Source: CAXQUZ01 sp942491145 (lineage in GTDB: Bacteria > Myxococcota_A > UBA796 > UBA2385). From it: a stretch of DNA of 64,000 bases. The first letter of the stretch is position 1. Every line of letters starts with the position of its first letter. The notes below the pieces were generated by a model that searched no databases, was not told the origin of the DNA, and saw only the letters and a list, made by a program, of their open reading frames with translations. The DNA lies in contig CALOBC010000060.1 in the NCBI GenBank assembly GCA_942491145.1, positions 1 to 64,000 on the forward strand, read 5' to 3'. A program made the translations under genes and the position numbers. Below, piece after piece: positions 49,485-58,549 of this stretch.

Positions 49485-50492
49485 TCAGCGCCCGATGAAG
49501 CTCGCCTCAAACGCCAGCACCCGAGCCCGCTCGGCTTCGTCTGCCGCGAGAATGCCGCTCTCGACCAACAAGCGGAACTCCCGCTGGAGGTTGGTGCTGC
49601 ACAGGTAGGTGCCGTCGGTGTTGATTGTGAACCGAACGCCGGCCTCGATGAATGCGCCCAGGATGAAGCGAAACTCTTCAAGGTGGCGGACAGCGCGGGT
49701 GTGTAGGTTGGACGTCGGACATATCTCCAACACCGTGCCGGCGTCGGCGAGGCGCTGGAGGGCCTCTTCGTTGTAGGCCGCGCGCACCCCATGGCCGATG
49801 CGGTCCGGCTTGAGCTTCTTGAGGACCGCGATGACCCCTTCGCCCGACGTGTTGCTGGTCTCGCCGGTGTGGATGGTCGTGCCGAGCCCCGCGTCCCGGG
49901 CCCGCTGGAAGATCTTGCCGTAGATGTCGACCTCATCGGCCAGCTCGATGGCTCGGGTCTCGGTGCCCGCCAGGTCGATGCCGACCACGCCCCTGGACTG
50001 GTACTTGATGGCCTTGTCGAGGATCACTTCGTTGATCTCGGGCTCAAACTCTCGAGCAAGACAGAACATCAGCCCCGCCTTCACGCCGTACTCCAGACAA
50101 GCCCGGTCCATCCCGCGCAGCGCCGCATGGATGATGTGGTCCAGGTCCCGCTGGCCGCCGAGGTTGCGCTTCATGGGGTTGAAGCGCAGCTCGATCTGTT
50201 CCACCCGGGAGCCGCGGTACTCTTTGCCGATGATCTCGTACACCGACCGCTCGATGGCAGCGGGTGAGCTCTGGATCTTCTCCGTCCAGACGTGGAGGAT
50301 CTTCAGGTAGTCGTCGAGGGACTTCACCTTGCGGGGGTCCACCGTGACCAAGTCCACAAACTCCCAGTAGTCCTTGACGGGGAGCTTGAAGCCTTGTTGA
50401 TGGGCGATGGACCACATGATGTGCGGGGCCACCGAGCCGCCGACGTGGATGTGCAGGTCACACAGGGGGGTGGAGGGCTTCACATCCAGCAT
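49485..50492 (-). CDS. Adenosine deaminase-like metallohydrolase
   Basis: 335 residues. Deaminase zinc motifs are present: HIHVGG (residues 14-19), HTGE (208-211) with the catalytic Glu, RIGHG (231-235) and NTDGT (291-295). In adenosine deaminases the last motif is NTDDP, where the second Asp contacts the purine; here it is Gly, so the substrate may not be adenosine. Other members of the superfamily act on AMP, guanine or 6-amino-6-deoxyfutalosine. It is the last of three genes with a ferredoxin and a LOG-type enzyme, with short gaps. Confidence 0.85.
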   Translation of the reverse strand: MLDVKPSTPLCDLHIHVGGSVAPHIMWSIAHQQGFKLPVKDYWEFVDLVTVDPRKVKSLDDYLKILHVWTEKIQSSPAAIERSVYEIIGKEYRGSRVEQIELRFNPMKRNLGGQRDLDHIIHAALRGMDRACLEYGVKAGLMFCLAREFEPEINEVILDKAIKYQSRGVVGIDLAGTETRAIELADEVDIYGKIFQRARDAGLGTTIHTGETSNTSGEGVIAVLKKLKPDRIGHGVRAAYNEEALQRLADAGTVLEICPTSNLHTRAVRHLEEFRFILGAFIEAGVRFTINTDGTYLCSTNLQREFRLLVESGILAADEAERARVLAFEASFIGR

Positions 50493-50516
50493 CGGTCTCT
50501 CGGAGTTCGCAGTGGC

Positions 50517-50990
50517 TCAAGTCCCTGTCGGATCGCCGCGGATGCTGTCGTAGTCAAACAACGCATGCACCTTCACGCGGGCGCCGGGTCCGAGGACCTT
50601 GGCGTAGCAGGCCAGCCGGCTTGTGGGTTCCAGCGGACGGCCTGGCTTGCGGTCATTGCCCTCGTGGGGGTCGCCGCGGACCAAGGCGTCCATGCTCTCT
50701 TGCTCAGCGTCGGTCAGTGGGCTCAGGCCGCTGTCGTCCAGCACTTCCACACGGCACATGGCGCAGCCACCATCGGGACACGTGCCGCCCGCCCGGCGAC
50801 CGGTGCTGATGGGCGACTCGAGCGCTTCGCTGGCCATCAGCAGCGAGTAGTGCTCTTCGACATTCAGCGTGCGCTCGGTGCCGTCGGGCAGCAGGTACGT
50901 GACCTGATGCCGCACGATGTTGCGCTCTGGCCGGCCCATGCCGAGCCGGGCCTTGAGCTTGTTGCGGATTCCGAAGGGGGTGAAGCCCAC
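50517..50990 (-). CDS. 2Fe-2S ferredoxin
   Basis: 157 residues. The plant-type cluster motif C-x4-C-x2-C is at GTCPDGGCAMCRVEVL, with the fourth Cys in LACYAKV about 60 residues later. A basic N-terminal tail (GIRNKLKARLGMGRPER) and a C-terminal extension make it longer than classical ferredoxins. The GTG at 50990 follows GGAG by six bases. It sits between the deaminase-like and LOG-type genes in one direction, but their link to electron transfer is unclear. Confidence 0.87.
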   Translation of the reverse strand: MGFTPFGIRNKLKARLGMGRPERNIVRHQVTYLLPDGTERTLNVEEHYSLLMASEALESPISTGRRAGGTCPDGGCAMCRVEVLDDSGLSPLTDAEQESMDALVRGDPHEGNDRKPGRPLEPTSRLACYAKVLGPGARVKVHALFDYDSIRGDPTGT

Positions 50991-51047
50991 GGGCTGCTCC
51001 TTGTGCGGGGTGGCGTCCCGGCAGCCGCCAGAGACTGGGCGTGGGCC

Positions 51048-51908
51048 CTATCCTGCGCCGTACACCGTGCCGGCCGCTTCCTCTTCGCGCTCGATCCGCT
51101 CCAGGCTGTCGACCAGGAAGTCGAAGGCGTCCTGGACATTGTCGGAGCGATGGAAGAGGGACAGGTCCTTCGCGGAGATGGTGCCCCACTTGAGCAAGGC
51201 TTCCATGTTGATGACCTCATCCCAATAGTCGCTGCCGTAGAGCACCGTCGGGAAGGGCTTCTTGATCTTGCCGGTCTGGCGGAGGGTGAGGCTCTCGAAG
51301 AGCTCATCCATCGTGCCGAAGCCACCGGGCATCAGCACGAGGGCCTTGGCCAGATAGAGGAACCAGTACTTCCGCGTAAAGAAGTAATGGAACTCAAAGG
51401 CCAGCTCGGGGGTGACGTACTTGTTGACCTTCTCCTCGAAGGGCAACGAGATGCCGAGACCGACGCTGCGACCGCCGGAGACGAGGGATGCGCCGCGGTT
51501 GGCGGCTTCCATGATGCCCGGCCCTCCGCCCGTCGAGACGTAGTACCGACGCTTGGACTGGCGGTTCATGTCCCACTCGGTCATCCGGCGGGCCAGCTCC
51601 ATCGTCTGGTCGTAGTAGGGCGCGAGGAGCAGCTTGGCCCGGGCGTCCTTGAGATCCCGCTGCAGCTGGGCGCGGGCGTGTTCTTCTTGGGTGCGCTGAA
51701 GCTCCCGCTCCAGATGATCCACGAGATCGCGGGCCACCGCCACGGGCTTTGCGCGGGCCGAGCCGAAGAAGACGATGGTGTCGTACACTCGCTCGTTCAA
51801 GAAGCGCTGCCGCGGCTCCTCGTACTCACACATGATCCTGATGTGCCTCGCCGCGGGGCTGTTCAGGAAAGGGAGGTTCTTGTAGGCCTTCTCGGGACCT
51901 TTGCTCAT
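51048..51908 (-). CDS. LOG-family nucleotide phosphoribohydrolase-like protein
   Basis: 286 residues from ATG 51908, with GAGGAAG upstream; an ATG at 51923 is possible. The signature PGGFGTMDE and the GGGPGIMEAAN segment identify the LOG/TIGR00730 family. Members split AMP or cytokinin nucleotides into base and ribose-5-phosphate. A long helical insert near residues 60-120 is typical of the type II branch. It is the first gene of the three-gene unit with ferredoxin and adenosine deaminase-like genes, fitting purine nucleotide recycling. The -10 hexamer TAGCTT lies 31 bp upstream. Confidence 0.88.
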   Translation of the reverse strand: MSKGPEKAYKNLPFLNSPAARHIRIMCEYEEPRQRFLNERVYDTIVFFGSARAKPVAVARDLVDHLERELQRTQEEHARAQLQRDLKDARAKLLLAPYYDQTMELARRMTEWDMNRQSKRRYYVSTGGGPGIMEAANRGASLVSGGRSVGLGISLPFEEKVNKYVTPELAFEFHYFFTRKYWFLYLAKALVLMPGGFGTMDELFESLTLRQTGKIKKPFPTVLYGSDYWDEVINMEALLKWGTISAKDLSLFHRSDNVQDAFDFLVDSLERIEREEEAAGTVYGAG

Positions 51909-51939
51909 GCGCTTCTTCCTCATCAAGGGGCAAGGTCAC

Positions 51940-51945
51940 AAGCTA
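51940..51945 (-). promoter_or_regulatory. Candidate -10 element of the LOG-type operon
   Basis: TAGCTT on the minus strand, 31 bp before the ATG at 51908. It lies in a short intergenic stretch. No -35 box is obvious. Confidence 0.25.
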
Positions 51946-52137
51946 ATGGACCTGGGCACCCGCTGCACACAAACGACGGCCCCGCCCTGCGGCTGAGCCC
52001 CTCGCATATTTTGGTGGCACCGGTGACACCCGCCCCAGGCGGTGGTGTTTCAGCAGGCAACTGAACGGTCGGCGCTGGCCCCGGAGTCCCCGGAGCTGCG
52101 CGCCTCTCCCCGTCCCTGTTCAGACCCTGGAGGAGAC

Positions 52138-52698
52138 ATGAGCCTGTCCCGTGCGGCCATCGCGGCCCTGAGCATTGGTGCCCTGTCCAGCGGCTGCATC
52201 GTCTACGACTACGGCTGCGAGACTGACGACAAGTTGCAGAACGCCGAGGATGACGCGGACACCGTCGTCGAGATTCCCGATGGCGACAGCGACGATGGTG
52301 AGGATCTGGAGGTCGCTCCTGCGCTGTTCCTGAGCCCCGATGCGGTCGCACCCGGCGCCTATCTCATCACGTCCTTGGCCCTCGAGAACGCTGATGTGGA
52401 CTTCGTCTTCGCAGACATCGCGGCGCTGTCCTTCGGGGACACGGTGGCCGTGTGCAGCCAGCAAGTGCGCACCGACGAGCTGCTGCTGTCCTTGGCCGCG
52501 GATGGCGGTGCGGCGCTGGGCTTCGTCGACTTGGAGATCACCCTGGCCGACGGCAGCATCTTGGTGGTCACCGATGCCCTTGAGATCGTCGGCGATGGAC
52601 TGGTGGACGATGTCGAAGACACCGGTGGGGGCGGCTTTGTGGACGACACCCCGGACGACGAGATCGTGGACGAGGACACCAACCCCTGCGGCGGATGA
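52138..52698 (+). CDS. Acidic lipoprotein
   Basis: 186 residues with a strong GGAGGAG ribosome site. A signal peptide ends in the lipobox LSSGC at about residue 20. Two Asp/Glu-rich runs flank the folded part: residues 30-60 (EDDADTVVEIPDGDSDDGEDLEV) and the last 35 residues (DDVEDTGGGGFVDD...EDTN). These may bind calcium. The centre is a beta-rich domain of about 100 residues (AYLITSLALENADVDFVF). No family recognised. It is convergent with glucokinase. Confidence 0.72.
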   Translation: MSLSRAAIAALSIGALSSGCIVYDYGCETDDKLQNAEDDADTVVEIPDGDSDDGEDLEVAPALFLSPDAVAPGAYLITSLALENADVDFVFADIAALSFGDTVAVCSQQVRTDELLLSLAADGGAALGFVDLEITLADGSILVVTDALEIVGDGLVDDVEDTGGGGFVDDTPDDEIVDEDTNPCGG

Positions 52699-52719
52699 CC
52701 AGCCCCCGTGGGGGTGCGA

Positions 52720-53658
52720 TCAGGGGGCGAGCAGGGCCGCACCGCGGAGTTGGAGCAGCGGATCTTGGACGAGGCGGACCGGCACGTCGGCCACCGCGTC
52801 CATCACCGGTCCCGGCGCCTTGAAGCCCCGCAGGAACGCACCATCGAGCAGCGACCACGCCATCCGGGGGGCCACCCCGCCGCACAGCCAGACGCCGCCC
52901 GTGGCCAGCACGGTCAGGCACAGGTTGCGGGCGCACACCCCCAGCAGCTCCGCGAAGATCTGGCCGGCCTCCGCGCACGCGGGGTCGTTGGGGTGGGCCG
53001 AGACCAGGGCAGCCCGCTCGGCGTCCGTCCGCAGTCCGGACAGGGCCTCGATGACGGCCACGTCCGGCTCGTGGTGGTGCTGGGCAAACCGCAGCAACCG
53101 ACCCAGTCCCGGCCCGCTCAGCGCGTCTTCCCACTCTGGGGCCCGCCCAAGATCGGCGCGCAAGAAGGCCACCAAGCCTTGGTGGCGTGCGGTCAGGGGT
53201 GAGATCAGCTGGTGCCCACCCTCGCCGGGGTAGGGTTGACCCCCGATGCGCAGCGAGACCCCCAGCCCGGTGCCGATGCCCATCACCACCGCCGGTCCGT
53301 CGGGAACCGCCGCTCCAGCAACAATGTCCACCAGCTCGGAGGCGGGCACTTCGGGCAAGCCTGCCGCGGCCGCTTCAAGATCGTTGCACAGGCGCCCGGG
53401 CAGCGAGATGCTGTCCAGATCGACGGTCCAATCGACGTTGGTGAGGGTCAGACGGCGCCCCCGGACCGGTGCTGCGACAGCAAGGCTGACCGCACGCAAG
53501 GGGCCGCTGCCCATGTCCTGCGCCCAGTCGAGCACGTCGGGGAGCGGCGGGAGCCCTGCGCTGGGGATGCTGCCGAGCACCCGCAGCCCGTCAGGGCCGG
53601 ACACTGCGAACCGTGCGTTGGTGCCGCCGATGTCACCGACCAGTGCGCCACCGCTCAT
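52720..53658 (-). CDS. glk: Glucokinase
   Basis: 312 residues. The Glk-type phosphate loop GDIGGTNARFAV is at the N-terminus; then VNVDW-like TNVDWTVD, LCNDLEAAAAGLP, MGIGTGLGVSL and GEGGHQLISP with the catalytic region, and LCGGVAPRM near the end. The enzyme phosphorylates glucose with ATP, supplying glycolysis together with the phosphofructokinase found elsewhere in the window. Its ATG overlaps the TGA of the Xaa-Pro aminopeptidase gene (ATGA), so the two form one transcription unit. Confidence 0.93.
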   Translation of the reverse strand: MSGGALVGDIGGTNARFAVSGPDGLRVLGSIPSAGLPPLPDVLDWAQDMGSGPLRAVSLAVAAPVRGRRLTLTNVDWTVDLDSISLPGRLCNDLEAAAAGLPEVPASELVDIVAGAAVPDGPAVVMGIGTGLGVSLRIGGQPYPGEGGHQLISPLTARHQGLVAFLRADLGRAPEWEDALSGPGLGRLLRFAQHHHEPDVAVIEALSGLRTDAERAALVSAHPNDPACAEAGQIFAELLGVCARNLCLTVLATGGVWLCGGVAPRMAWSLLDGAFLRGFKAPGPVMDAVADVPVRLVQDPLLQLRGAALLAP

Positions 53659-55103
53659 GCCTGTGTTCCCGCACGGACCGCCGCTTCGACGTCCGCGATG
53701 GTCTTCGGGATGGCTGCCGTGAGCACCCGGGGCTCGCCATCGGTGATGCACACGTCATCTTCGATGCGGATGCCGATGCCCCGGAAGCGCTCCGGCGCTT
53801 GCTCATCGTCCGCCGGCACATATAGCCCTGGCTCGATGGTCAGTACCATCCCGGGCTCCAGCGGGCGGCTCTGGCCAGCGCGGTTGTAGGACCCCACGTC
53901 ATGCACATCGAGCCCCAACCAGTGGCTCGTGCCGTGCATGTACCAGCGCTTGTACTTCTCATCGGCGACGAGCGTGTCGATGCAGTCCTTGTCGTCGGCG
54001 TCCCCTTCCAAGAAGCCCAGCCGCACGAGGCCCTGCGTGAGGTGGCGCTGGGTGGCTTCGTGGACCTCCATGAAGGTGGACCCGGGCCGGCACAGGTCGA
54101 TGGCCGCAATCTCAGCATCAAGAACAAGCTGGTAGAGTTCTCTCTGGGCGTTGGTGAACGTGCCATTGACGGGCCAGGTGCGGGTGACATCGGCCGTGTA
54201 GCCGCTCACCTCGCAGCCGGCGTCCACACACACGAGATCGCCGTCCTGCAGGGCGCAGTCGTTGGTGATGTAGTGGAGGATGGTCGCGTTGACGCCACCG
54301 CCCACGATGCACGAGTAGCCAGGGCCCGTGCCCCCTCGCCGCCGGAAGGTGTGGAGCAGCTCGCTCTCCAGCTCGTACTCAAAGACCCCAGGCGCTGTGC
54401 GGGCCATCGCATTGCGGTGCCCCTCAGCCGTGATGTCGGCCGCGCGCTGCATCACCGTGAGCTCTTCGTCCGTCTTCTTGAGCCTCAGCTCGTGGAGCAG
54501 CCGCGAGGGATCGATGAAGGCATCGGGAACCGGGAGGTGGTTGCGCCGCGCCAGCCGCCGTGCCCGCTGGACCGATCCCGCGACCAACCGGTCCCGTTCG
54601 GCGTCTTCGGCAAAGGCGTAGTGAAGTGTGTGGGTGCCCGTCAGCAGGGCCGGCAGCTGGCCCGCCAGCTCATCCCACTGGTGGGCCTCGTCCGCGCCAA
54701 ACAGGGTGACAGCGCCCTCGGGCCCATGGCGGCGACCGGTCCACGTCTCGCGCTCGGGGTCCCGCGCCTGAACGAACAGCATGTAGGGCTTCTCGGCCCC
54801 CTTTCGCAGCAGCAGCGCCGCCTCGGGATCCGGCCAGCCCGTGAGGTAGAGCAGGTCGCTGGCTTGGCGGTAGCCATACTCGGCGTCGCCGTTTCGATAG
54901 ACGTGGGGCGCCGCGAAGATCAGCACCCCCTCACCATCTTCGAGGCGATCGAGCAAAGCGGCACGGTGAGCTTCGTGGGCCGCGTAGCGCGCCAGCTCAG
55001 ACCGGCGAGACCCTGGCACCAAGTTGGGCTCGGTGGGCGCTTCAGCCGGCGGGGCGTCGCCGGTGTTGGCGGCATCGTCGATCTTCTGCTGGTCCTGGTT
55101 CAT
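53655..55103 (-). CDS. pepP: Xaa-Pro aminopeptidase (M24B)
   Basis: 482 residues from ATG 55103. A short Asp/Ala-rich N-terminal tail precedes the creatinase-like N-terminal domain (about residues 30-190). The M24 catalytic domain has VCVDAGCEVSGYTADVTRTWP (two Asp metal ligands), MHGTSHWLGLDVHDVG (His ligand region), LTIEPGLYVP (Glu) and IRIEDDV (Glu). All five metal ligands appear intact. It removes the N-terminal residue of peptides with Pro at position two. Upstream of glucokinase in one operon; TAAGCT 34 bp before the start may be its -10 element. Confidence 0.93.
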   Translation of the reverse strand: MNQDQQKIDDAANTGDAPPAEAPTEPNLVPGSRRSELARYAAHEAHRAALLDRLEDGEGVLIFAAPHVYRNGDAEYGYRQASDLLYLTGWPDPEAALLLRKGAEKPYMLFVQARDPERETWTGRRHGPEGAVTLFGADEAHQWDELAGQLPALLTGTHTLHYAFAEDAERDRLVAGSVQRARRLARRNHLPVPDAFIDPSRLLHELRLKKTDEELTVMQRAADITAEGHRNAMARTAPGVFEYELESELLHTFRRRGGTGPGYSCIVGGGVNATILHYITNDCALQDGDLVCVDAGCEVSGYTADVTRTWPVNGTFTNAQRELYQLVLDAEIAAIDLCRPGSTFMEVHEATQRHLTQGLVRLGFLEGDADDKDCIDTLVADEKYKRWYMHGTSHWLGLDVHDVGSYNRAGQSRPLEPGMVLTIEPGLYVPADDEQAPERFRGIGIRIEDDVCITDGEPRVLTAAIPKTIADVEAAVRAGTQA

Positions 55104-55137
55104 GGCGGGGCTCCGGGGCGTCCAACGGGTCGCCGGC

Positions 55138-55143
55138 AGCTTA
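55138..55143 (-). promoter_or_regulatory. Candidate -10 element of the pepP-glk operon
   Basis: TAAGCT on the minus strand, 34 bp before the ATG at 55103. It shares the string TAAGCTGCC with the element in front of the PilZ-like gene at nearly the same distance. Confidence 0.3.
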
Positions 55144-55321
55144 TCCTGCGGGGTCGGCGGGCAAGGCAAGGCACCTGCGGGTTGCACACAGATCCCGGCC
55201 GAACCGTGGGACTCGGCCGCCCCAAGTGGTATCTGGTGGGGACCCTGCGTTGCGTCGGCCCGCTCGTGTGCGCCCGACCCGACCTGCACGTGGCCACCGC
55301 GCCCAGCCTGGAGCACCGACC

Positions 55322-56713
55322 GTGACCGAGCCCGTCTCCATCTACAAAGCGCCCGTGGTTGTTGTGGGCGGCGGTGTCACCGGCCTGGTCACTGCTCACC
55401 TGTTGGCTGAGGCGGGCGCCGAGGTCGTGGTCATCGAGAAGCTGCCAGTTGTGGGCGGGCTGGCTCGAAGCTATACGTATGAGAATAAATACGTATTCGA
55501 CTGTGGGCCCCATCGCTTCGACACGGGCAATGCCAACGTCAAGACCTACCTGGAGCGGATCTTGGCGCGTGAGGGGACCTTCTTCCCGCGCAAGTCCGAG
55601 GTCTACTTCAAGGGCAGCTACTACGCTTGGCCGATCAAGCCCCAGAACCTGCTGCAGCTCCCCCCCCGGCTGGCGGGCAAGGCCTTTGTGGATCTCGCCG
55701 TCAACGGCTGGAAGACCTACGAAGGCGACAACTTCCAGAACTACATCCTGCGCCAGTACGGCCCGACGCTCTACCAGCACTTCTTCGAGGGGTACTCCCA
55801 GAAGTTCCTGGGGCTGCATCCCCGCGACACCCACTCCGACTGGGCCAAGGTCGGCATCAACCGGGCCATCATCGACGACAAGGCCCAGATGCAGAACCTG
55901 TTTCAGCTGCTCAAGAGCACGCTGCTGCAGTTCAACAAAGAGTCCCACTGCTACCTCTACCCCCAGGGCGGCATGCAGGAAGCGTGGGAAGAAGTGCGGG
56001 GACGGTTCGAGAAGGCCGGCGGGCGGGTCATCACCGGCGTCGGGGCCGAGATGTCCGGCGCCAACGGGCGGGTCACTGAAGTGCGGGCGGGTGACGAGGT
56101 CTTCCACCCCTCCCAAGTGGTGTGGACCGCACCGATCACCCTGGCCTGCAAGCAGCTTGACTTGCATGTTCCCGACCTTCGCTACCTGGGCCTGCTCCTC
56201 TACAATGTCATCGTCGAAGAGCCCCCGCCCCGCGACTATCAGTGGTGTTACTATGGTGCCCGGGACTTGCTCATCAACCGCGTGAGTGTGCCCCGGTTCT
56301 TCTCACCGAAGACCGCACCCCCCGGCATGACTGGGTACTGCTGCGAGGTGACGTGCATGGAAGGCGACACCCGCTGGCACCACGCCGAGCGGCTCAGCGA
56401 CTGGGTCATCGACGACCTGCAGCGGGTGGGGCTGGTGCACGACCGCCAGAGCATCCGGGACGTGCGCGTAGAGCGCCTTCCCGAGAGCTACCCCATCTAC
56501 CACAACGAGTACCCCCAAGAGCTCGACAAGGCCCGCACCCAGCTCGCTGGGTTCAGCAACCTGCGCCTCGCCGGGCGCACGGGCTTGTTCTGGTACAACA
56601 ACATGGACCACTCGATGGAGAACGCCATGCAGCTCGCGCGGAAGCTGCTGCGGGAAGCCGGTCGAGGGGACGTGGACGAAGGCAAGCTGGCCGCCGGCGA
56701 TGTCAGCGCCTGA
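55322..56713 (+). CDS. FAD/NAD(P)-binding oxidoreductase, UDP-galactopyranose mutase/amine oxidase-like
   Basis: 463 residues from GTG 55322. The dinucleotide-binding start PVVVVGGGVTGLVTAHLLAEAG with the acidic residue in VVVIEK, followed by VGGLARS and FDCGPHRFD, is shared by protoporphyrinogen oxidase-like, amine oxidase-like and UDP-galactopyranose mutase-like flavoproteins. The C-terminus has the FAD-contact SYPIYHNEYP and LAGRTGLFWYNNMDHSMENA. Such proteins often act in glycan or lipid metabolism. It is single in its direction; substrate unknown. Confidence 0.85.
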   Translation: MTEPVSIYKAPVVVVGGGVTGLVTAHLLAEAGAEVVVIEKLPVVGGLARSYTYENKYVFDCGPHRFDTGNANVKTYLERILAREGTFFPRKSEVYFKGSYYAWPIKPQNLLQLPPRLAGKAFVDLAVNGWKTYEGDNFQNYILRQYGPTLYQHFFEGYSQKFLGLHPRDTHSDWAKVGINRAIIDDKAQMQNLFQLLKSTLLQFNKESHCYLYPQGGMQEAWEEVRGRFEKAGGRVITGVGAEMSGANGRVTEVRAGDEVFHPSQVVWTAPITLACKQLDLHVPDLRYLGLLLYNVIVEEPPPRDYQWCYYGARDLLINRVSVPRFFSPKTAPPGMTGYCCEVTCMEGDTRWHHAERLSDWVIDDLQRVGLVHDRQSIRDVRVERLPESYPIYHNEYPQELDKARTQLAGFSNLRLAGRTGLFWYNNMDHSMENAMQLARKLLREAGRGDVDEGKLAAGDVSA

Positions 56714-56716
56714 GCG

Positions 56717-57454
56717 TCACCGATGGTGGCACACCCGCTGCCACGTGACGTCGGCCACCGCATCCAGCTCCGGCGACCAGCTGGGCAAGTCGAGCATCTC
56801 CACCCGCTCGCGGGACACAGTGCTGGCGCAAGCTGCACGAAAGCCCAGGCCGGATGCGCCGCTTGTGGCTTGTCTGAGCAGCTCTTCGTAGACATCGGAG
56901 CACATGCTGGCGCCGATGTTTCCACACACTTGGGGCGTGAGCGGGCCCTCAGGTGCCCGGGCCGCAAGCATCGAAGCGACGATCTGTTCCGCCTTGCCGG
57001 TCCACGGCTGGGCACCTTGTTCGCGGCCCACAACCGCGGCGACAGCGGCCAGCCCCTCGGCTTCGGATCCGAGTGGGAACGCGTCAAAGGTCGCTTTGGC
57101 TTCCCGGCCGAGGGCATGACCCCGGCAGCGAAGCCGGAACTGACCCGCGTCGGCGCAGCACCGGTTGGCTGCGGTGGCCGACAAGCGCGCGCCATCACAC
57201 GTCAAAAAGTAGCACTCGTCTCGCCATGGGCCCGGTGGGGCGTCCACACACAGCGCTTGAGCGCCGTCGAGGTCGCCGTTCTCGGCCAAGGCCAGCGCGG
57301 CGAGGGAGCGGCACTCCGCCCGCAGCGAAGGCGACTGAATCTCGGCACAGCGGGTCGTCTGGGCCGGATCTCGCACCGTCGCCAAGTAGACTTCCCGGTC
57401 CGCTTGGTCGGCGCTGGGCTGGGAACACGCCATCATCAGCCAGAGCAAGGGCAC
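56717..57454 (-). CDS. Cys-rich putative lipoprotein
   Basis: 245 residues from GTG 57454; the frame continues 13 codons upstream into the porin-like gene. The start PLLWLMMACS gives a short lipoprotein signal with Cys10. The mature part has at least ten further Cys (CAEI, AECR, ALCV, ECYF, TCDG, RCCA, LRCRG, VCGN, MCSD, RAACA, RVCH), so several disulfides are likely. A helical repeat-like pattern (RDPAQTTRC, SLRAECRS) suggests a solenoid. No family recognised. It directly follows the outer-membrane protein gene, 5 bp away. Confidence 0.65.
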   Translation of the reverse strand: MPLLWLMMACSQPSADQADREVYLATVRDPAQTTRCAEIQSPSLRAECRSLAALALAENGDLDGAQALCVDAPPGPWRDECYFLTCDGARLSATAANRCCADAGQFRLRCRGHALGREAKATFDAFPLGSEAEGLAAVAAVVGREQGAQPWTGKAEQIVASMLAARAPEGPLTPQVCGNIGASMCSDVYEELLRQATSGASGLGFRAACASTVSRERVEMLDLPSWSPELDAVADVTWQRVCHHR

Positions 57455-57459
57455 AGGGC

Positions 57460-58368
57460 TCAGATGCTCAGCCGGACGGAGATGCCGTGCCACTGCTCAA
57501 AGGGCTGGCCATCGGTCGCGAGCGTGCCCTGGAAAGCGTAGTCGACGGCGGCTTGCTCGTTGCCCACCCCGATGCCCGCGGTGAGCCGGTTTTCGTCGAG
57601 GGCGCCAAAGCGTGCCCAGCCGACACGTAGCGGCACGATGCCCCCGACCGTGAATTCCGCGCCCACCCGTGCACCGATGGCCACTTCGTTGGCGAGGCTG
57701 GTGAAGTCGAGGATCAGATCGCCCTGGAGGGCTGCGGCCGGGGACACATCGAGGCGCGCGCCGGTCGCGAAGGTGGTGGGCGCGAACCAGAGGCCCGTGG
57801 GCAGCAGGTTGTCGCCCGTCACGGACAACACGAACTGCTCGCCGGCACGGAGGCCCGCCGATGCTCCGACCCCAATGGCACCGTCGGTGCGGTCGAACCC
57901 GTCCTTGCGGTAGAGGTACGCGAGGCTGGCGCCGACACCGATGGTCCGGTTGAGGAACGACGTGGCGATGGCCCCGCCCACCCGCTGGCGGATCTCGCGG
58001 CGCTCGCCGATGACGAGGTCTTCTTCCTTCCAGCCGGGCAGGTCTTCGTCGCGCACTTCAGACTCTTCGGACGTGCGGCTGAACATCACCCCGAGGGCCA
58101 CCGGGCCGGTCTGAGAGTCGGTGGCCGCAACCTGCCACTTGCGGGCATTGCCCGTGCCATATGCAAAGCCGCCGCCCAAGTCGAACCGGGGACGGAGGTG
58201 GAGGATGCCCGGGGCCGTGGCGATGGCCGCCAAAGAGCCCAGATCAGCACGGCTGGCCCCGCCGGCGCCCAGCTCGGCCGCCATCTCGGCGTCGGCAGCC
58301 AGAGCGAGCCCAGGGGCGGAGAAACTGGCGCCCAGGACGAGCACCTGGAGCAGTTGGCGGCAGTTCAC
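57460..58368 (-). CDS. Outer-membrane beta-barrel-like protein
   Basis: 302 residues from GTG 58368, with GGAGG upstream. A signal peptide ends in GLALAADAEMA. The mature protein is made of alternating hydrophobic strands separated by Gly/Asp turns (HLRPRFDLGGGFAYGTG, VALGVMFSRTSE, GASAGLRAGEQFVLSVTGDN, VAIGARVGAEFTVGG) and ends in a strand with VRLSI. This is the pattern of a transmembrane barrel with perhaps 12-14 strands, with no family recognised beyond that. It precedes the Cys-rich lipoprotein, likely in one operon. Confidence 0.72.
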   Translation of the reverse strand: MNCRQLLQVLVLGASFSAPGLALAADAEMAAELGAGGASRADLGSLAAIATAPGILHLRPRFDLGGGFAYGTGNARKWQVAATDSQTGPVALGVMFSRTSEESEVRDEDLPGWKEEDLVIGERREIRQRVGGAIATSFLNRTIGVGASLAYLYRKDGFDRTDGAIGVGASAGLRAGEQFVLSVTGDNLLPTGLWFAPTTFATGARLDVSPAAALQGDLILDFTSLANEVAIGARVGAEFTVGGIVPLRVGWARFGALDENRLTAGIGVGNEQAAVDYAFQGTLATDGQPFEQWHGISVRLSI

Positions 58369-58549
58369 AGAGCACCTCCCGTGGCGCAATGGCGAGGCAA
58401 CCCCCGAGCCGTGCGCCGATTCCCATCGTCGGGGGACGGCGCCCGGCTCGGCATTGCGTGGCAGCAGGCGCGGCGGTACGAACCCGCCGGGTATGGCGCC
58501 CGTCAAACGGGAGCAAGGTGCCTGCACTCCCCTCCCCGCTCGGACGGCC

